Shown here: positions 12,004 through 22,555 of the stretch, in pieces
Numbering within the stretch: the stretch's first letter is position 1
How the letters are laid out: each line of letters opens with the position of its first letter
NCBI GenBank assembly: GCA_950295325.1
Contig: OX485808.1
Span: 24,758,527 to 24,822,526 of the forward strand
Reading direction: 5' to 3'
Length of the DNA stretch: 64,000 nt
DNA from: Polytrichum commune
Taxonomy: Eukaryota > Streptophyta > Polytrichopsida > Polytrichales > Polytrichaceae
The notes under the pieces: model-generated
Told to the model about the DNA's origin: nothing
What the model saw: only the letters and a program-made list of their open reading frames with translations
Databases searched by the model: none
Made by a program: the position numbers and the translations under genes

Positions 12004-12477
12004 TCACACTACTAAGTTTCCCGATCCATCTTCCCTTGTATGGTCAACATGGTAGTAGGTAACTTCAACTATATCTGAAAACAAAAGAAGTTGTTTGATG
12101 GAAAACTTAGCAATGCATCCACATTTTTTTGAGTGAGGATGTTGAGGATCTCCCGTGTGATCTTTCGGTTCAAATGCACATTGATAGTGAACATGCTCAA
12201 TGTATGAATCAATTTGAGGTCTTCCCACTGGTATTCCACGAACCCTGGCAGCAACAATCCATTCAACAGTAGAGCCATCTGCACATGTCTGGCCAGCTAT
12301 GAAGTCTTCAATTCTATCCAAAGGAAGATATGCCGCCATGATGGTTAACGTCTTGCCAAATCTTTTCCTTGTCTTTGCTGTCCATTGAATATCTTGAAAA
12401 GATATTGGCCCTAGTTTGGGTTGTTGTGCAGTGATAGAAGGTTTCGGCTTCCTTGGCATATTGGCCCCTACATACAA
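12004..12477 (-). CDS. Unrecognised ORF fragment with possible zinc-binding Cys/His pattern
   Basis: A 157-codon frame starts at MYVGANMPRKPKPS. The region just before MPRK looks like a splice acceptor (TTGTATGTAG), so the true exon may begin near 12467. I do not recognise the family. The C-terminal half carries YQCAFEPKDHTGDPQHPHSKKCGC followed by YYHVDH. That spacing of cysteines and histidines recalls WRKY/GCM/FLYWCH-type zinc-binding folds found in transposon-derived proteins, but this is only a resemblance. It lies alone in repeat-rich DNA, so a mobile-element origin is likely. Codon content is protein-like, unlike the surrounding AT-rich sequence. Confidence 0.4.
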   Translation of the reverse strand: MYVGANMPRKPKPSITAQQPKLGPISFQDIQWTAKTRKRFGKTLTIMAAYLPLDRIEDFIAGQTCADGSTVEWIVAARVRGIPVGRPQIDSYIEHVHYQCAFEPKDHTGDPQHPHSKKCGCIAKFSIKQLLLFSDIVEVTYYHVDHTREDGSGNLVV

Positions 12478-12639
12478 TAAAATAATTACGTAAGCCTAAA
12501 CCCATCACGCATGAATATACAAATAAAGATATATCTTGTGTAAGTAAAGAATGAAAATCCCGCAAAATAATAAAATGACAAGTTTAAGACCCATCCCTAC
12601 GTAATTTTGAATTCATAATGGATTGAATTGTATGAAGTG

Positions 12640-13075
12640 GGAATTGTATCACTGTTTGGTATGCGATGGGTATTGTATATTTGATTTATTTTCTCAAATT
12701 AGATTCAATACCCATCACGCACCGAAATGATACATCATAAATTTTGGTTGGTGCAATATCCATCACGAACCAGGGAGGATTTGGAATTGTATCACTGTCA
12801 AACCAAAGAAAAAAATGGAATTGTATCACTGTTTGGTATGTGATGGGTATTGTATATTTGATTTATTTTCTCAAATTAGATTCAATACCCATCACGCACC
12901 GAAATGATACATCATAAATTTTGGTTGGTGCAATATCCATCACGAACCAAGGAAGAATTGGAATTGTATCACTGTTAAACCAAGGAAAAAATGGAATTGT
13001 ATCACTGTTTGGTTTGCGATGGGTATTGCTATCTGACTTATTTTCTCGAATTAGTTGCAATACCCATCACGCACC
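12640..13075. repeat. About 2.5 tandem copies of a ~175-bp unit with an internal inverted repeat
   Basis: GGAATTGTATCACTGTTTGG recurs near 12642, 12820 and 12992. Each unit contains GCGATGGGTATTG (with variants) followed about 30 bp later by its complement CAATACCCATCACGC, so each can fold into a hairpin. A further ACCCATCACGC lies near 12503. The copies are diverged, so the array is not recent. Confidence 0.75.
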
Positions 13076-13079
13076 TACA

Positions 13080-14600
13080 AATACATCACAAACTACATGT
13101 TAATACAAATGAAGAAATAATTAGAATTTTAAAGTTGTAATTAGTGAAGCATACCTTGTGAAAAGCTTGAATGAAGCTACAATTGACAATCCCATTTGCA
13201 ATTGAAATGTAGAGCTTCTCATTCTTATATGTACCCCTAAACTCTAAGGATTTAGAATCTAGGATCCCCACACTATAAAAGATGAGCACATTAACATATC
13301 TTCAATTAGAGGCATGGACACCACCCATTTTGAAATTCCAAACCCTAATCCATTTAAGTTTTTTTCAATATAGACTAATTTTAGTTGTCATGTGGCATTC
13401 CTTCCTACTTATAAGCTATAATAATAAAAGTCGGCATCATGGCAAGTGGAGCCAAAAAAATATGCTCCAATATAGTTATTTTAACACATGCCAAAAAAAG
13501 CTAGAGTGTTTTATCTACTCCAACTCTTAACCATGGTTAAGTCCACTTAGGTTGGGAAGTGGATGAGAATTGGACGGCACCATCCACTGCAATCATCCAA
13601 TAAGGTACCAGTGTACTTGTTGGTTCGCCCTCCCCCACCATCACCCAAGTGTTCATCACGAAAGCAACCACAATGTATATTGGCAAAGTTATTTATGTCT
13701 AGGCAGTTTGTGGGTTGTGTCTCTAATGCCATTGTGAAACTATGATGGGTCCCTTTTGATAAATAGTGTAATTTTGGGACAACAATGTGCCCAAGGTAAA
13801 CCTTTGGGAGCTATGGGTCTCCATGTTAAGTAGTGAATGAGTGACGTAGTTTAGGGGTTATGTTCCGTCTATGTGAACCACCACCCATCTATCATAAAGA
13901 AAACACAATACATGTTGGCATGTCTCAACAATTTGTGGGCCGTGGCTTTGACAAGTGGGCAAGGTGGGGGTTGTGGAAAGGAGTTATTTGGAGTTTGACC
14001 ATTTTTTCTTATTATTCGATCAATAAATTTTATTTTTTATTTTTACCCACTTGGTTTTTACATTTTATTATTCTAGTTAGAAATTAGCTTGAAGTTCCAT
14101 GTGAAAACTTTAGTATTGAGTTGTTTTTGTCCATCTCATGGTTCACTTTCAAGTAAAAAAAAAATCTCACGAAGGGTACTAAGAACTTAAAACATGTAGG
14201 AAAAGAGCCTCTCACAATTGGAGACGGGTGATGTTCATAGTGACTATCAATGGGGGGTGAATTGGGGGAGAGGAAGGATGAAAGTGATGAATGTTGTTAT
14301 TATAGAGCTAGGGTATACTATTTAAAGCCAACCAATCCCTAAATTGGGTTCAGAAATCCCAATTTCGTCTAAGAGCTTAAATTGAGATGGATCAATAACC
14401 AACCTATAGGGAACAAATTTCTATTATTTGTTACCTCTCAGTAGGTGTTTGGAAACCAAGCTCATCAGAGATATTCATTGTGGGATTAGTACCTTGAAGC
14501 AAAATGAACCTTTTGGTGGAAGGGAGTGATTGATACAAGTGATGAAACGAAATAGGTTTCAAAGTCCGGAAAACCACAACAACTTAACAAAGTATAAGAA
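13080..14600. other. Intergenic stretch without a recognisable gene
   Basis: AT-rich sequence with short, unrelated open frames and no family motifs. I see no convincing exon, RNA gene or complete element. Confidence 0.55.
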
Positions 14601-14954
14601 GGAGATGAGTATAGTAAATATGCCAATTAGTGAGGGTGGGAATTTAGTGAAGGTGATACTAAATTCCTTTACGCTATGAATTAGTACCACCAAAAGATAT
14701 AGGAAGCATTGTTCATCTTAGCACTTGGCAATATTCACTTAAAGCACCGGTACTTGGCATAGAACTAGTGGAACTTGGCATGAAAGTACCATCACTTAGC
14801 ACCAAACTACTAAAACTATCAACACTTGGCACTCTTCACTAACAAGCATGTGACACGCACTAAACACAATCACACACCAATTTTCTTAAAATGTATGGTA
14901 AATGAGCATAGAATCAACCATAGCCATCAATTTAATGTCACTCATTAGCAACTA

Positions 14955-16080
14955 CAGTCTAACCTCGTTAATACGACACCCTCGATATTACAACACATTG
15001 TTGCGAGACCAAAAATTTTAGTTCAAAACTCCCTCTTTTATACGACTATGACACTTGATAATGCAACATTTAGAATCTTTGTTTTTTCATATTAAAGAGG
15101 TAGTTACTGCATGTATTATTGTTGTCTATGTTATGTACATTTAAAATACATCCATTTTCACTTGGGAACTACTTGGGAACTTCACTTATAATTGGGAATT
15201 TAATGAGAATTAGGGTTACCAGTGTAGAATGGACATGGTTAGGGTTAGAGTGGCCTCCTACCTAATATGTTGCCTTGTACTCGTGGTGATATAGTATCAC
15301 GAGTATTGAGCATGCTATCATGTGGAGTTATGAAATACGGAGTGATTTAGATGCACAAATAATCAAGAATTGCTAGAGGATGGTGCATATATTACCTGCA
15401 ACATGGAATGTTGATTTTGCCTTGGTTGATGAAAGGGAAAAGAATAAAATGCAAAAAGAATCAAATGAATTTGGTGCTCATATTTCAAAGCTGCAATTGG
15501 GTGATGATGAGATGTTAATCAAGACTTACATTCAGATGGAATGGGAAGAATATACTAGGCTAGAATTGAGTACTGATGAGTTGGTGGACGTTGCTTTGGG
15601 AACCAATTATGCACAAGACTTTGATCTTAATGTTGATATAGATTCAGTAGATGTGGATGATGTTGCTCCACCTACAATAGAGCTTGGTGATGCTAAACGT
15701 TCATGCATCATTGTTGTCTAGTTTCTTAACAGAGGACTCTTTATATTTTGGTGTTAATGAAATGATTAGTTTTCAAAAGTTAGTAGGGAATTTAGATAAG
15801 ATGACAATTGCTAACTTGGGTAGGCAACACCAAAGATCTTTGGACACTTATTTCAAGTGTTCTTGAGAATATCTGTATTTGTTTGGAGTTACAAGTTATT
15901 ATTTCATACCATCTATACTGCTTAAACTCGTTGTGTATATTTCAAAGCGCAAATTACTTATGTTTTCGTATTTCCTCAATAATACAACTATTTTTCGCCA
16001 TTTGTCATATTAATGAGAAGACAACACCTCGATAACAAGGATTATTGTGTTTCCCAAACGTGTCATACTAAAGAGGGAGA
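14955..16080 (+). mobile_element. Decayed Tigger/pogo-type (Tc1/mariner superfamily) element
   Basis: The left end follows a TA dinucleotide at 14953-14954 and starts CAGTCTAACCTCGTTAATAC, close in form to the CAGT...ACCTCG termini of Tigger elements. A subterminal CCCTCTTTTATACGAC is mirrored by the complement of AGTATGAC/CCCTCTTT-like sequence near 16055-16080, which marks the right side. The exact right terminus is eroded. The inside holds only the C-terminal part of a transposase. Confidence 0.6.
15290..15866 (+). pseudogene. C-terminal remnant of a Tigger/pogo-like DDE transposase
   Basis: The frame reads IEHAIMWSYEIRSDLDAQ then IIKNC, a stop, and RMVHILPATWN. This matches the region of Tigger transposases where a tryptophan normally follows the NC pair, so the TAG at 15374-15376 looks like a Trp-to-stop change. 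The acidic tail continues to 15721. After a frameshift near 15690 the typical end FLTEDSLYFGVNEM ... GRQHQRSLDTYFK appears, resembling the KQxxLDxFF tail of this family. The DNA-binding domain and the catalytic DDD region are absent. This is a dead copy. Confidence 0.6.
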
Positions 16081-16249
16081 ACAATATAGCCCCTGGTAAC
16101 TTTGAGATTGGCTAGATTGTGTGTGTGTCTTGAATTAGTGCCACCCTCACTAATTGGTATATTTAGTGGTGATTAGGGGGTAGTTAAGAGGGGAAATTTG
16201 TGTGAGCCAAAACCCTACCTGATCTCCCACTGTGAGGTAGATGTGCCTT

Positions 16250-16580
16250 AATTGAATAGTGGACTTTTATTTAGGCACCTAGATTTAAATGTTGTGTGGT
16301 TGGGTGTGGATCTAAGAATGAACATCAAAAAGACATGTGCTTAGAATAGATTAGCCCATGTGTTCAAATATGCTAACCATTCTAAGCTCAATAATCAACA
16401 TAAATTGGGAGGACCTATATGACCGTTTAATAAACACGAGACTCCTCACTTTGAAAATAAATAAAATGTTCATACGAGCTCTGAAAATTATGAGGTAAAA
16501 TGGCTATGGGCTTGATTTGAATTTGCTAATCATCTCACACTAATCGCGTGTTTCAAAATGTATGAGGACTGGATGCAGAG
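16250..16580. repeat. Interspersed repeat family R4, copy 1
   Basis: The run GTGTGGATCTAAGAATG ... TGTTCATACGAGCTCTGAAA ... ATGGCTATGGGCTTGATTTG recurs in similar order near 23085, 35935 and 46510. No coding content or clear termini are visible. Confidence 0.6.
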
Positions 16581-16657
16581 AGAAAAAGTGTCCACAAGTC
16601 ACACCTTAATTAGCTTTGCTCAACAACTCTAAATTAATCTAGTGAGACTTTCAGTAT

Positions 16658-17046
16658 GGGCTAGTTCACATGGGGTCCCAAGTCCTAAGTCACTCAAGGT
16701 TAATCCTTGCAATCTCAGTCGTTGAGAGCATGGAATTTGGGACTTACCACTTCACACGGGTCCTCAAATCTTAAGTCCCAAGTATGACATGGATGCCTAC
16801 ATGGCTACACTTTTTGGAGACGAGGCTTGGGACTTATGTTGAGAGTTGGGTAGAGCAAAATGCTGGACCCAACTCTCAACACAAGTCCTAAGAATAATTC
16901 TGCATAAAAAAATAACATCCGCTTTAATGTTAATTAAATTTTATTTTAATGGTTTGATGAGGCTCAAAAATTGAGACTTGGCCTCCATGTTGGGACTTGC
17001 TAGCATGAGTGGGACTTGGGACTTGGGACCCCATGTGAACCAACCC
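16658..17046. mobile_element. 389-bp MITE (family A) upstream of SPB1
   Basis: The ends are inverted: GGGCTAGTTCACATGGGG at the left, and the complement of CCCCATGTGAACCAACCC at the right, each followed by TCCCAAGTCC. Flanks are TAT and TAA, so a TWA-type target duplication of a Harbinger-like MITE is possible. A second, reverse-oriented copy lies at 52425-52763. It ends about 340 bp before the SPB1 start codon and may form part of the upstream region. Confidence 0.75.
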
Positions 17047-17150
17047 TAAGGGAACTCTCAGAGAACCGTATAGAACGCAAGGCATAATTCATCCATCCAG
17101 CCCCCAAATTATCATCCAGAAAACCCTAGAACTCATCACCTCCCTCCTCT

Positions 17151-17167
17151 CCCTAAACCCTAAACCC
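17151..17167 (+). promoter_or_regulatory. Telo-box in the SPB1 promoter/leader
   Basis: The sequence CCCTAAACCCTAAACCCC contains AAACCCTAA at 17155-17163, and a variant AAACCCTAG lies at 17121-17129. In plants telo-boxes are known to be frequent near the transcription starts of ribosomal-protein and ribosome-biogenesis genes, which fits the SPB1 gene 220 bp downstream. Confidence 0.65.
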
Positions 17168-17217
17168 CTCAATCCTCTACCCCCCTCTGTTGCAGAGAGG
17201 CACAGAGGACGACGACG

Positions 17218-17357
17218 ATGCCTTGAATTTTGCCTTGCGCATGAATTTTGCAGCGTCGTAACTTACATTGGATCTCTCTCTCGAGCTTTCTCTCCTGCTT
17301 TCAATACTCTCGCTTGAGAGTTTTTCCTTGCGTTCCATGGTAGCCTACAGGCTTTGA
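17218..17357 (+). promoter_or_regulatory. Three minimal upstream ORFs in the SPB1 leader
   Basis: Three very short ATG-to-stop frames precede the SPB1 start: 17218-17226 (two codons), 17241-17261 (six codons) and 17337-17357 (six codons). If the transcript starts near the telo-box, all three would lie in the 5' leader and could lower or regulate translation. Transcript start is inferred. Confidence 0.45.
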
Positions 17358-17385
17358 GAGCGCTTCATTTTGCGAAGCATTCACC

Positions 17386-20300
17386 ATGGGGAAGAGCAAG
17401 ACCACAGGAAAGGGAAGGCTCGACCGCTTCTACTACCTCGCGAAGGAGCAGGGGTTTCGGTCTCGAGCAGCATTCAAGTTGGTGCAGCTTGACCGGAAAT
17501 TCCAGTTTCTAAACTCGGCTAGGTCGGTTCTGGATCTTTGTGCAGCTCCAGGAGGATGGATGCAAGTGGCTGCGAAGAACATGCCCGTGGGGAGTCTGAT
17601 CATCGGTATTGACTTGGTGCCTATCCGGCCAATTCGAGGAGCAGTAACATTGCAAGAGGATATTACAACTCCACAGTGCAGGGCAGCCATTAAGAAGGTG
17701 TTGAAGGAACGGCACCATGATATGGTCCAAGTTGTGCTCCATGATGGGTCACCGAATGTTGGAGGAGCGTGGGCTTCGGAGTCATCTGCACAGACTGCGT
17801 TGGTTTTGGATTCCCTCAGGCTGGCTACTGATGTCTTGGCACCTGGAGGCACATTTGTTACTAAGGTGCCAATTTTGAATGCATTTTATCTATCAATTCA
17901 CCATCTGCATAGTAGTTGTTCAATTTTTTTTGAGCACCATTCTTTTGTCAGAGACTGGTTATGAAAAAACATGGGCTGGGAATCGATCTTCGTGTAAGAG
18001 GATGCTTGAGAGTCGGGGTTGGGGTTTAGGGTTATGTGGGGAATTAAGGGAGCAGTAGGGGGCATTGGGAGTATTTGATTTTGTTGGTGAATGTGTGAAT
18101 ATGTATTCTTTTTGTTCAGGTTTTCAGGTCACAGGATTACAATGCTCTCCTCTTTGCCTTCAAGCAGGTATTACCCTACTCATTGACATGCCTCCCATCT
18201 TGCTTATGGATGTAAGAATTCAATAGATTTAGACTATGAGCATTGGTGTAAGGTTTTGTGTGATTCATGATTGTGATCCTTTAATAGGTGCTGAGATTCT
18301 GAAACACCAAATTTCACTGCGTGTGGAGCTATCACGTCTGTAGTGTTCCAGATGTGTATATATTTTTGGTTTAAATTCTGAGTGTAATTTGTATCTATCC
18401 CTTCTTTTTTTTGAAATTTGAAGTACTACATGAGGTGTGTAAAACACTATAGTTGACAACTGAGCCTGCTGGCTGGTCCTTTGTTGTGGACTTGTTGAGC
18501 AGATTTTTTTGTTTTAAGGCTTATACTGGAGAGGCTTCAATTGAAGTAAGTTAATTTGTTTGTCTGGCAGCTGTTTGAGAAAGTGGAGGTCACCAAGCCT
18601 GTTGCTAGTCGAGCAACATCAGCAGAAATCTACGTAATATGTCTTAAATACCGAGCACCAGCCAAAATTGACCCACGGCTTCTTGATGCTAAACATTTAT
18701 TCAAAGCTCCTGAAGAGGCCGCAAAGGTGTGCATCCAATCTTTGTCATAGCTTGATACAGGCTTAAAAAACTGATGTACTGGGATTGAGGATTGACATGA
18801 TTGAGTCCCACCTAATTGCTGGTGATTATAAATTGCAGCTTGTTGTCCAAGTCCTTAGCTCTTGATTCATAGTTGTTTTTTGTAGGTCATAGGGTAGGTA
18901 TGTACCACTTTGTTAGGGAGGCATTGTGACCTTGTTACTGTTCTTGCTATACTAGCTTAAATAAGTATTGCTCGGAAAATGTGTAATTGGATAAAGTACA
19001 GGTATCTGAACATCTAGTTGGAGGTTTTAAAATCTAGTTCATCTGTCCTCGATGTAGGTAATTGATGTCCTCAAGGCAAGCAAGCAAAAGCGACACCGTG
19101 AAGGGTAAGTCTTCTCAGAATCTACTACTTAACTAGTAAATGATCATCCTTCCATGTTGCTGTGGCACATTACTCATTTCTGGAATTAGTTTGAGTTTGT
19201 CACTCATTGGAGCCTAACTGGAGAAGCATGCACATTTTCAGTTGTCAGCATTTGAATGGGGAATCCTGAGCATTTCTTACCTAGAACATGCTAATCTCCT
19301 ATTTGAATTTGACTGTGAATAAGTAGGGTTGGTAGTTTAACAGTATGAAGTGTTGATTACAGATATGACGAGGGTACCACAGTTTTGCGCAAGGAGGTCA
19401 AAGCGTCAGAGTTTGTGTGGTCTGAGAAACCTCTGGATATGCTGGGCTCCATCACTTCAATTAGTTTCAAGGACCCTGATAGTAAGGAGATCAAAGACCA
19501 TGTTTTGACGACAGAAGAGGTAGAGCTTTCTCAATACCATAGGCTATACAAATTAACAGACATGTTCTTAGACTTTTTTTCACTTCTAAATTTCATAAAT
19601 GTTTTTAGTTTGTGGTATATTAACATGGCAGACATAGGTAATGAGTTCTAATATGTGAAGAGAATAGAGAACTAAGAAGCTAAGATCATATGTGAGTATA
19701 TCAAGTATTGCAGTTCTGATCTCTTTATCTGTGGAGCAGATTAAAATTCTGGGCGAGGATCTTCGGGTGTTAGGGAAGACTGAGTTCAAGCAGCTGCTCA
19801 AGTAGCTTGTTGCACCTACACCTGAGTTTTTTTATGCATCATTGTGGATATCCATCAAATTGATGTTTGTGTTTCTAATTACTTCATTCTTGTTATAGGC
19901 ATGGGTTAGAATATGTCATTTTTTTTTGTTGATTTGGTTTTGTTGGGGTTGGAAGCTTCAGCAAGTTCTAATACTTCTAGCTGGGTATAGGTGGCGCTTG
20001 CAAGTGCGCAAGGCCTTGGAGTCTGCTACAGAGAAGACAAAAGAAGAGGATGTTGTTGATAAGAAAGGTAAAAATGATGATGACGAGGAGGAAGAGTTGG
20101 CCACACTGGAAGAGCTTAAGGAATATGCAGAAGAAAAAAGACAGAAGGAGCGGAAAAAGAAGGCAAAAGCACGAGAGAAGGTGATGTTTTGGTCTAGTTT
20201 TTGGCCTTACCAGTTAAATTAAAGAATATTGTCAAATCTCTACGGATGGAGGAATTGAGGTGTATTACAAAACTCAATGAGTACAGGATATCATCCACGT

Positions 20301-22555
20301 CCTCATCTTTTTCAGCATAATTTCATCAAATTAACTCTTCTGTTTGCAACTGCAGGAAAAATCTAGAACATCAACAGGGATGCAGGTTGATGTTATGGAG
20401 GATGGTGTTGCTGATGCGGACCTGTTTTCTTTGAAAGCTATCAAGGTTGGAGATGACAAGCACATGCCTGCTAAGCAATGGATTTCTTTAGTCATTTTGT
20501 TCAAACGATTTTTTGACCTTCTCTGATTGTGTAGACATTATTTGTTGTGTCTATGAAACAATAAAACTGATAATTTTTGCACTTCATTTGTGCTATGCCA
20601 TGTATCTTTGTGATCAGGCTAAGAAGGATTTGGCCAGGATTGAGGACGACGACGATGAAGTTGACTATGACAGTGTCGATGAAATGCTGAATGGTGGTCG
20701 CCAGCCTGCAGCAGATGATAGTGATGAGGAGGATCCAGAAGTGGACCGTAAAAGGTGATTATGTATTCTATATGTTTCTTGTTTTCGTTTATAAGCTGGA
20801 ACCATGATCTGAAAATAGCTATTTTAGATAGTTGCATTTCACACTAGGAATGAACCATAGAGAACTTGCAGTCTTACAGTGCCATGACACCTAGAATTTT
20901 CTGTCCCAGGTATGACATGCAGCTGGATGAGTATTTTGAACGTGCATACAGCAAGTATTGTTCAACAACAGATGGGAGCACAAAGCGGCGCAAACGTGCA
21001 AAGTTGGCTGGTGTGGAGGAAGATGGGGAACTTTGGGAGGTGAGGGGGATGTTGGATTAACTGTGGATTTGAGGCTAAGTTTTTCATATTTGTGATGCTC
21101 TCTATTGCCAGCACTCTCCTCTTTGCCCAACAAATACAGTTGCAAGATGTAAGTGTCTCTTTCTAATTATGTTTCTTCACGTGCAGGATGAAGATGTTAG
21201 AGGGGACGATGAGGACATGAGTGACAAGTCGGAGGAGGATGTTGAGGCAAACCCATTGGTCGTGCCATTGGCTGAGGCATCTAAAGCATCCAAAGAACAC
21301 CTAGCAAAGGAATGGTTCAGCCAAGACATTTTTGAGGGAGTGAATGATGCAGAGGAACTTAGTGATGACGAGGAAGTAATTGCAAAAATTAAGAAATCAA
21401 AGAAAGCTTCTGAAAGGGTGGATGATGAAGATGAGGACGAGGACGAGGATATGGGGGTTGGTGTGTCCACAAAAGGCAATGGATATTCCAATGGGACTAC
21501 TCATTCAGTGCCAGAGAAAGAAAATGCAGACTTTGAGGTTGTCCCTCAGGAAAGCAGTGGCTCTAGTGATAGTGATAGCTCCAGTGAAGATGACAATGGC
21601 AAGGCTGAGACATTGGCATATGCCAAGAAGATGTTGAGGAAAAGGAGTCGTGAGTCTATTCTTGATGATGCATATAACAGGTACACATTCAATGATGTGG
21701 GCTTGCCACGGTGGTTCAACGACGATGAGAGGAAGCATAACAGGCCAGAGAAACCTATCACCAAAGAAGAGGTGGAAGCAATGAAGGTATGGAAATCACA
21801 ACCGTGCTCTTCCTTACACTCAACATGGAATGTGAAGCTTTTTGTATGGGCATGAATTAGACTCGCTCATTACCTCATGACACTTTTTCAAATCCTCCCA
21901 TGGTTTTTCTCATTTTTTCCTGTCATTATGTCGTCAGTGTGTCGGTCATACCATTGTGAACAACACAAAAGTTTCTAGTCATATACCTACATATGAGTGA
22001 TTTTGGGATTGAAAATTGTCCATTATCCAATATCTCTGCTCGGAGATATTCTCTTGTTGCTGTACTGTAGTCAGATTGCCAGGGACCTTATTTCTCTTCC
22101 CTGTCAACCTGCAGGCTCAGTTCAAGGAGATCAATGCACGCCCTGTGAAGAAGGTTGCGGAAGCAAAAGCTCGCAAAAAGAGACGGGCATTGAAAAAGAT
22201 GGAGCAAGTGCGACAAAAGGCCACTATTATTGCGGACCAGGAGGACATCTCAAATAAGTCAAAGCAGAAGTCGATGGAGAGGCTGTACAACAAGGCATTG
22301 GCAGCACCTAAAAAGGGAAAGTTAGACGTGGTTGTGGCCAAGAAGAATGTGGGTGCAAGGGGAGGCAAAGGCAGAATTGTGGTGGACAGGAGATTGAGAA
22401 AGGATTCGAGGGCGAAGAACACAGGGAAGCCTGGCAGGGGATTCAAGGGTAGAGGTGGTGGTGCAAAAGCAAAGGGGGCCAAGGCTGCAAAGGGTGGCAA
22501 ACGCCCTGCTGCGAAGGGTAGAAAAGGGCCTGCTGCCAAGGGTGGCAGGAAGTAA
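17386..22555 (+). CDS. SPB1-type rRNA 2'-O-ribose methyltransferase, 12 exons, complete
   Basis: Exons are 17386-17865, 18120-18167, 18571-18726, 19058-19104, 19363-19519, 19740-19801, 19991-20180, 20356-20445, 20618-20754, 20910-21039, 21187-21786 and 22115-22555. Together they encode 845 residues, close to yeast Spb1 (841). The protein has an N-terminal FtsJ/RrmJ domain with the SAM loop [10 protein letters not shown] (49-58) and the tetrad K31-D120-K160-E195. A middle Spb1 domain (~235-400) and acidic, Lys-rich linkers follow, then the Spb1 C-terminal domain from about 600 and a GRGGGAK-rich basic tail. Spb1 acts in the nucleolus on 60S precursors and methylates the A-loop of large-subunit rRNA. 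No frameshifts or stops are seen. The end of exon 8 (donor GTTGGA) is the least certain junction. Confidence 0.93.

Larger units (their letters stand above)
14613..16167. repeat. 27-bp inverted repeat pair flanking the Tigger relic
   Basis: The 27 bases at 14613-14639 (AGTAAATATGCCAATTAG and onward) are the reverse complement of 16141-16167 with two mismatches. The pair brackets the Tigger/pogo relic. It may be the ends of an older composite element or a chance survivor of a foldback element. Confidence 0.6.

Noticed and set aside
17433-17852. Antisense 139-codon frame in SPB1 exon 1
   Set aside because: Mirror of the FtsJ coding sequence with no family features.
21177-22539. Antisense Ser-rich and Ala/Pro-rich frames opposite SPB1
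   Set aside because: They are complements of acidic and Lys/Gly-rich coding repeats.
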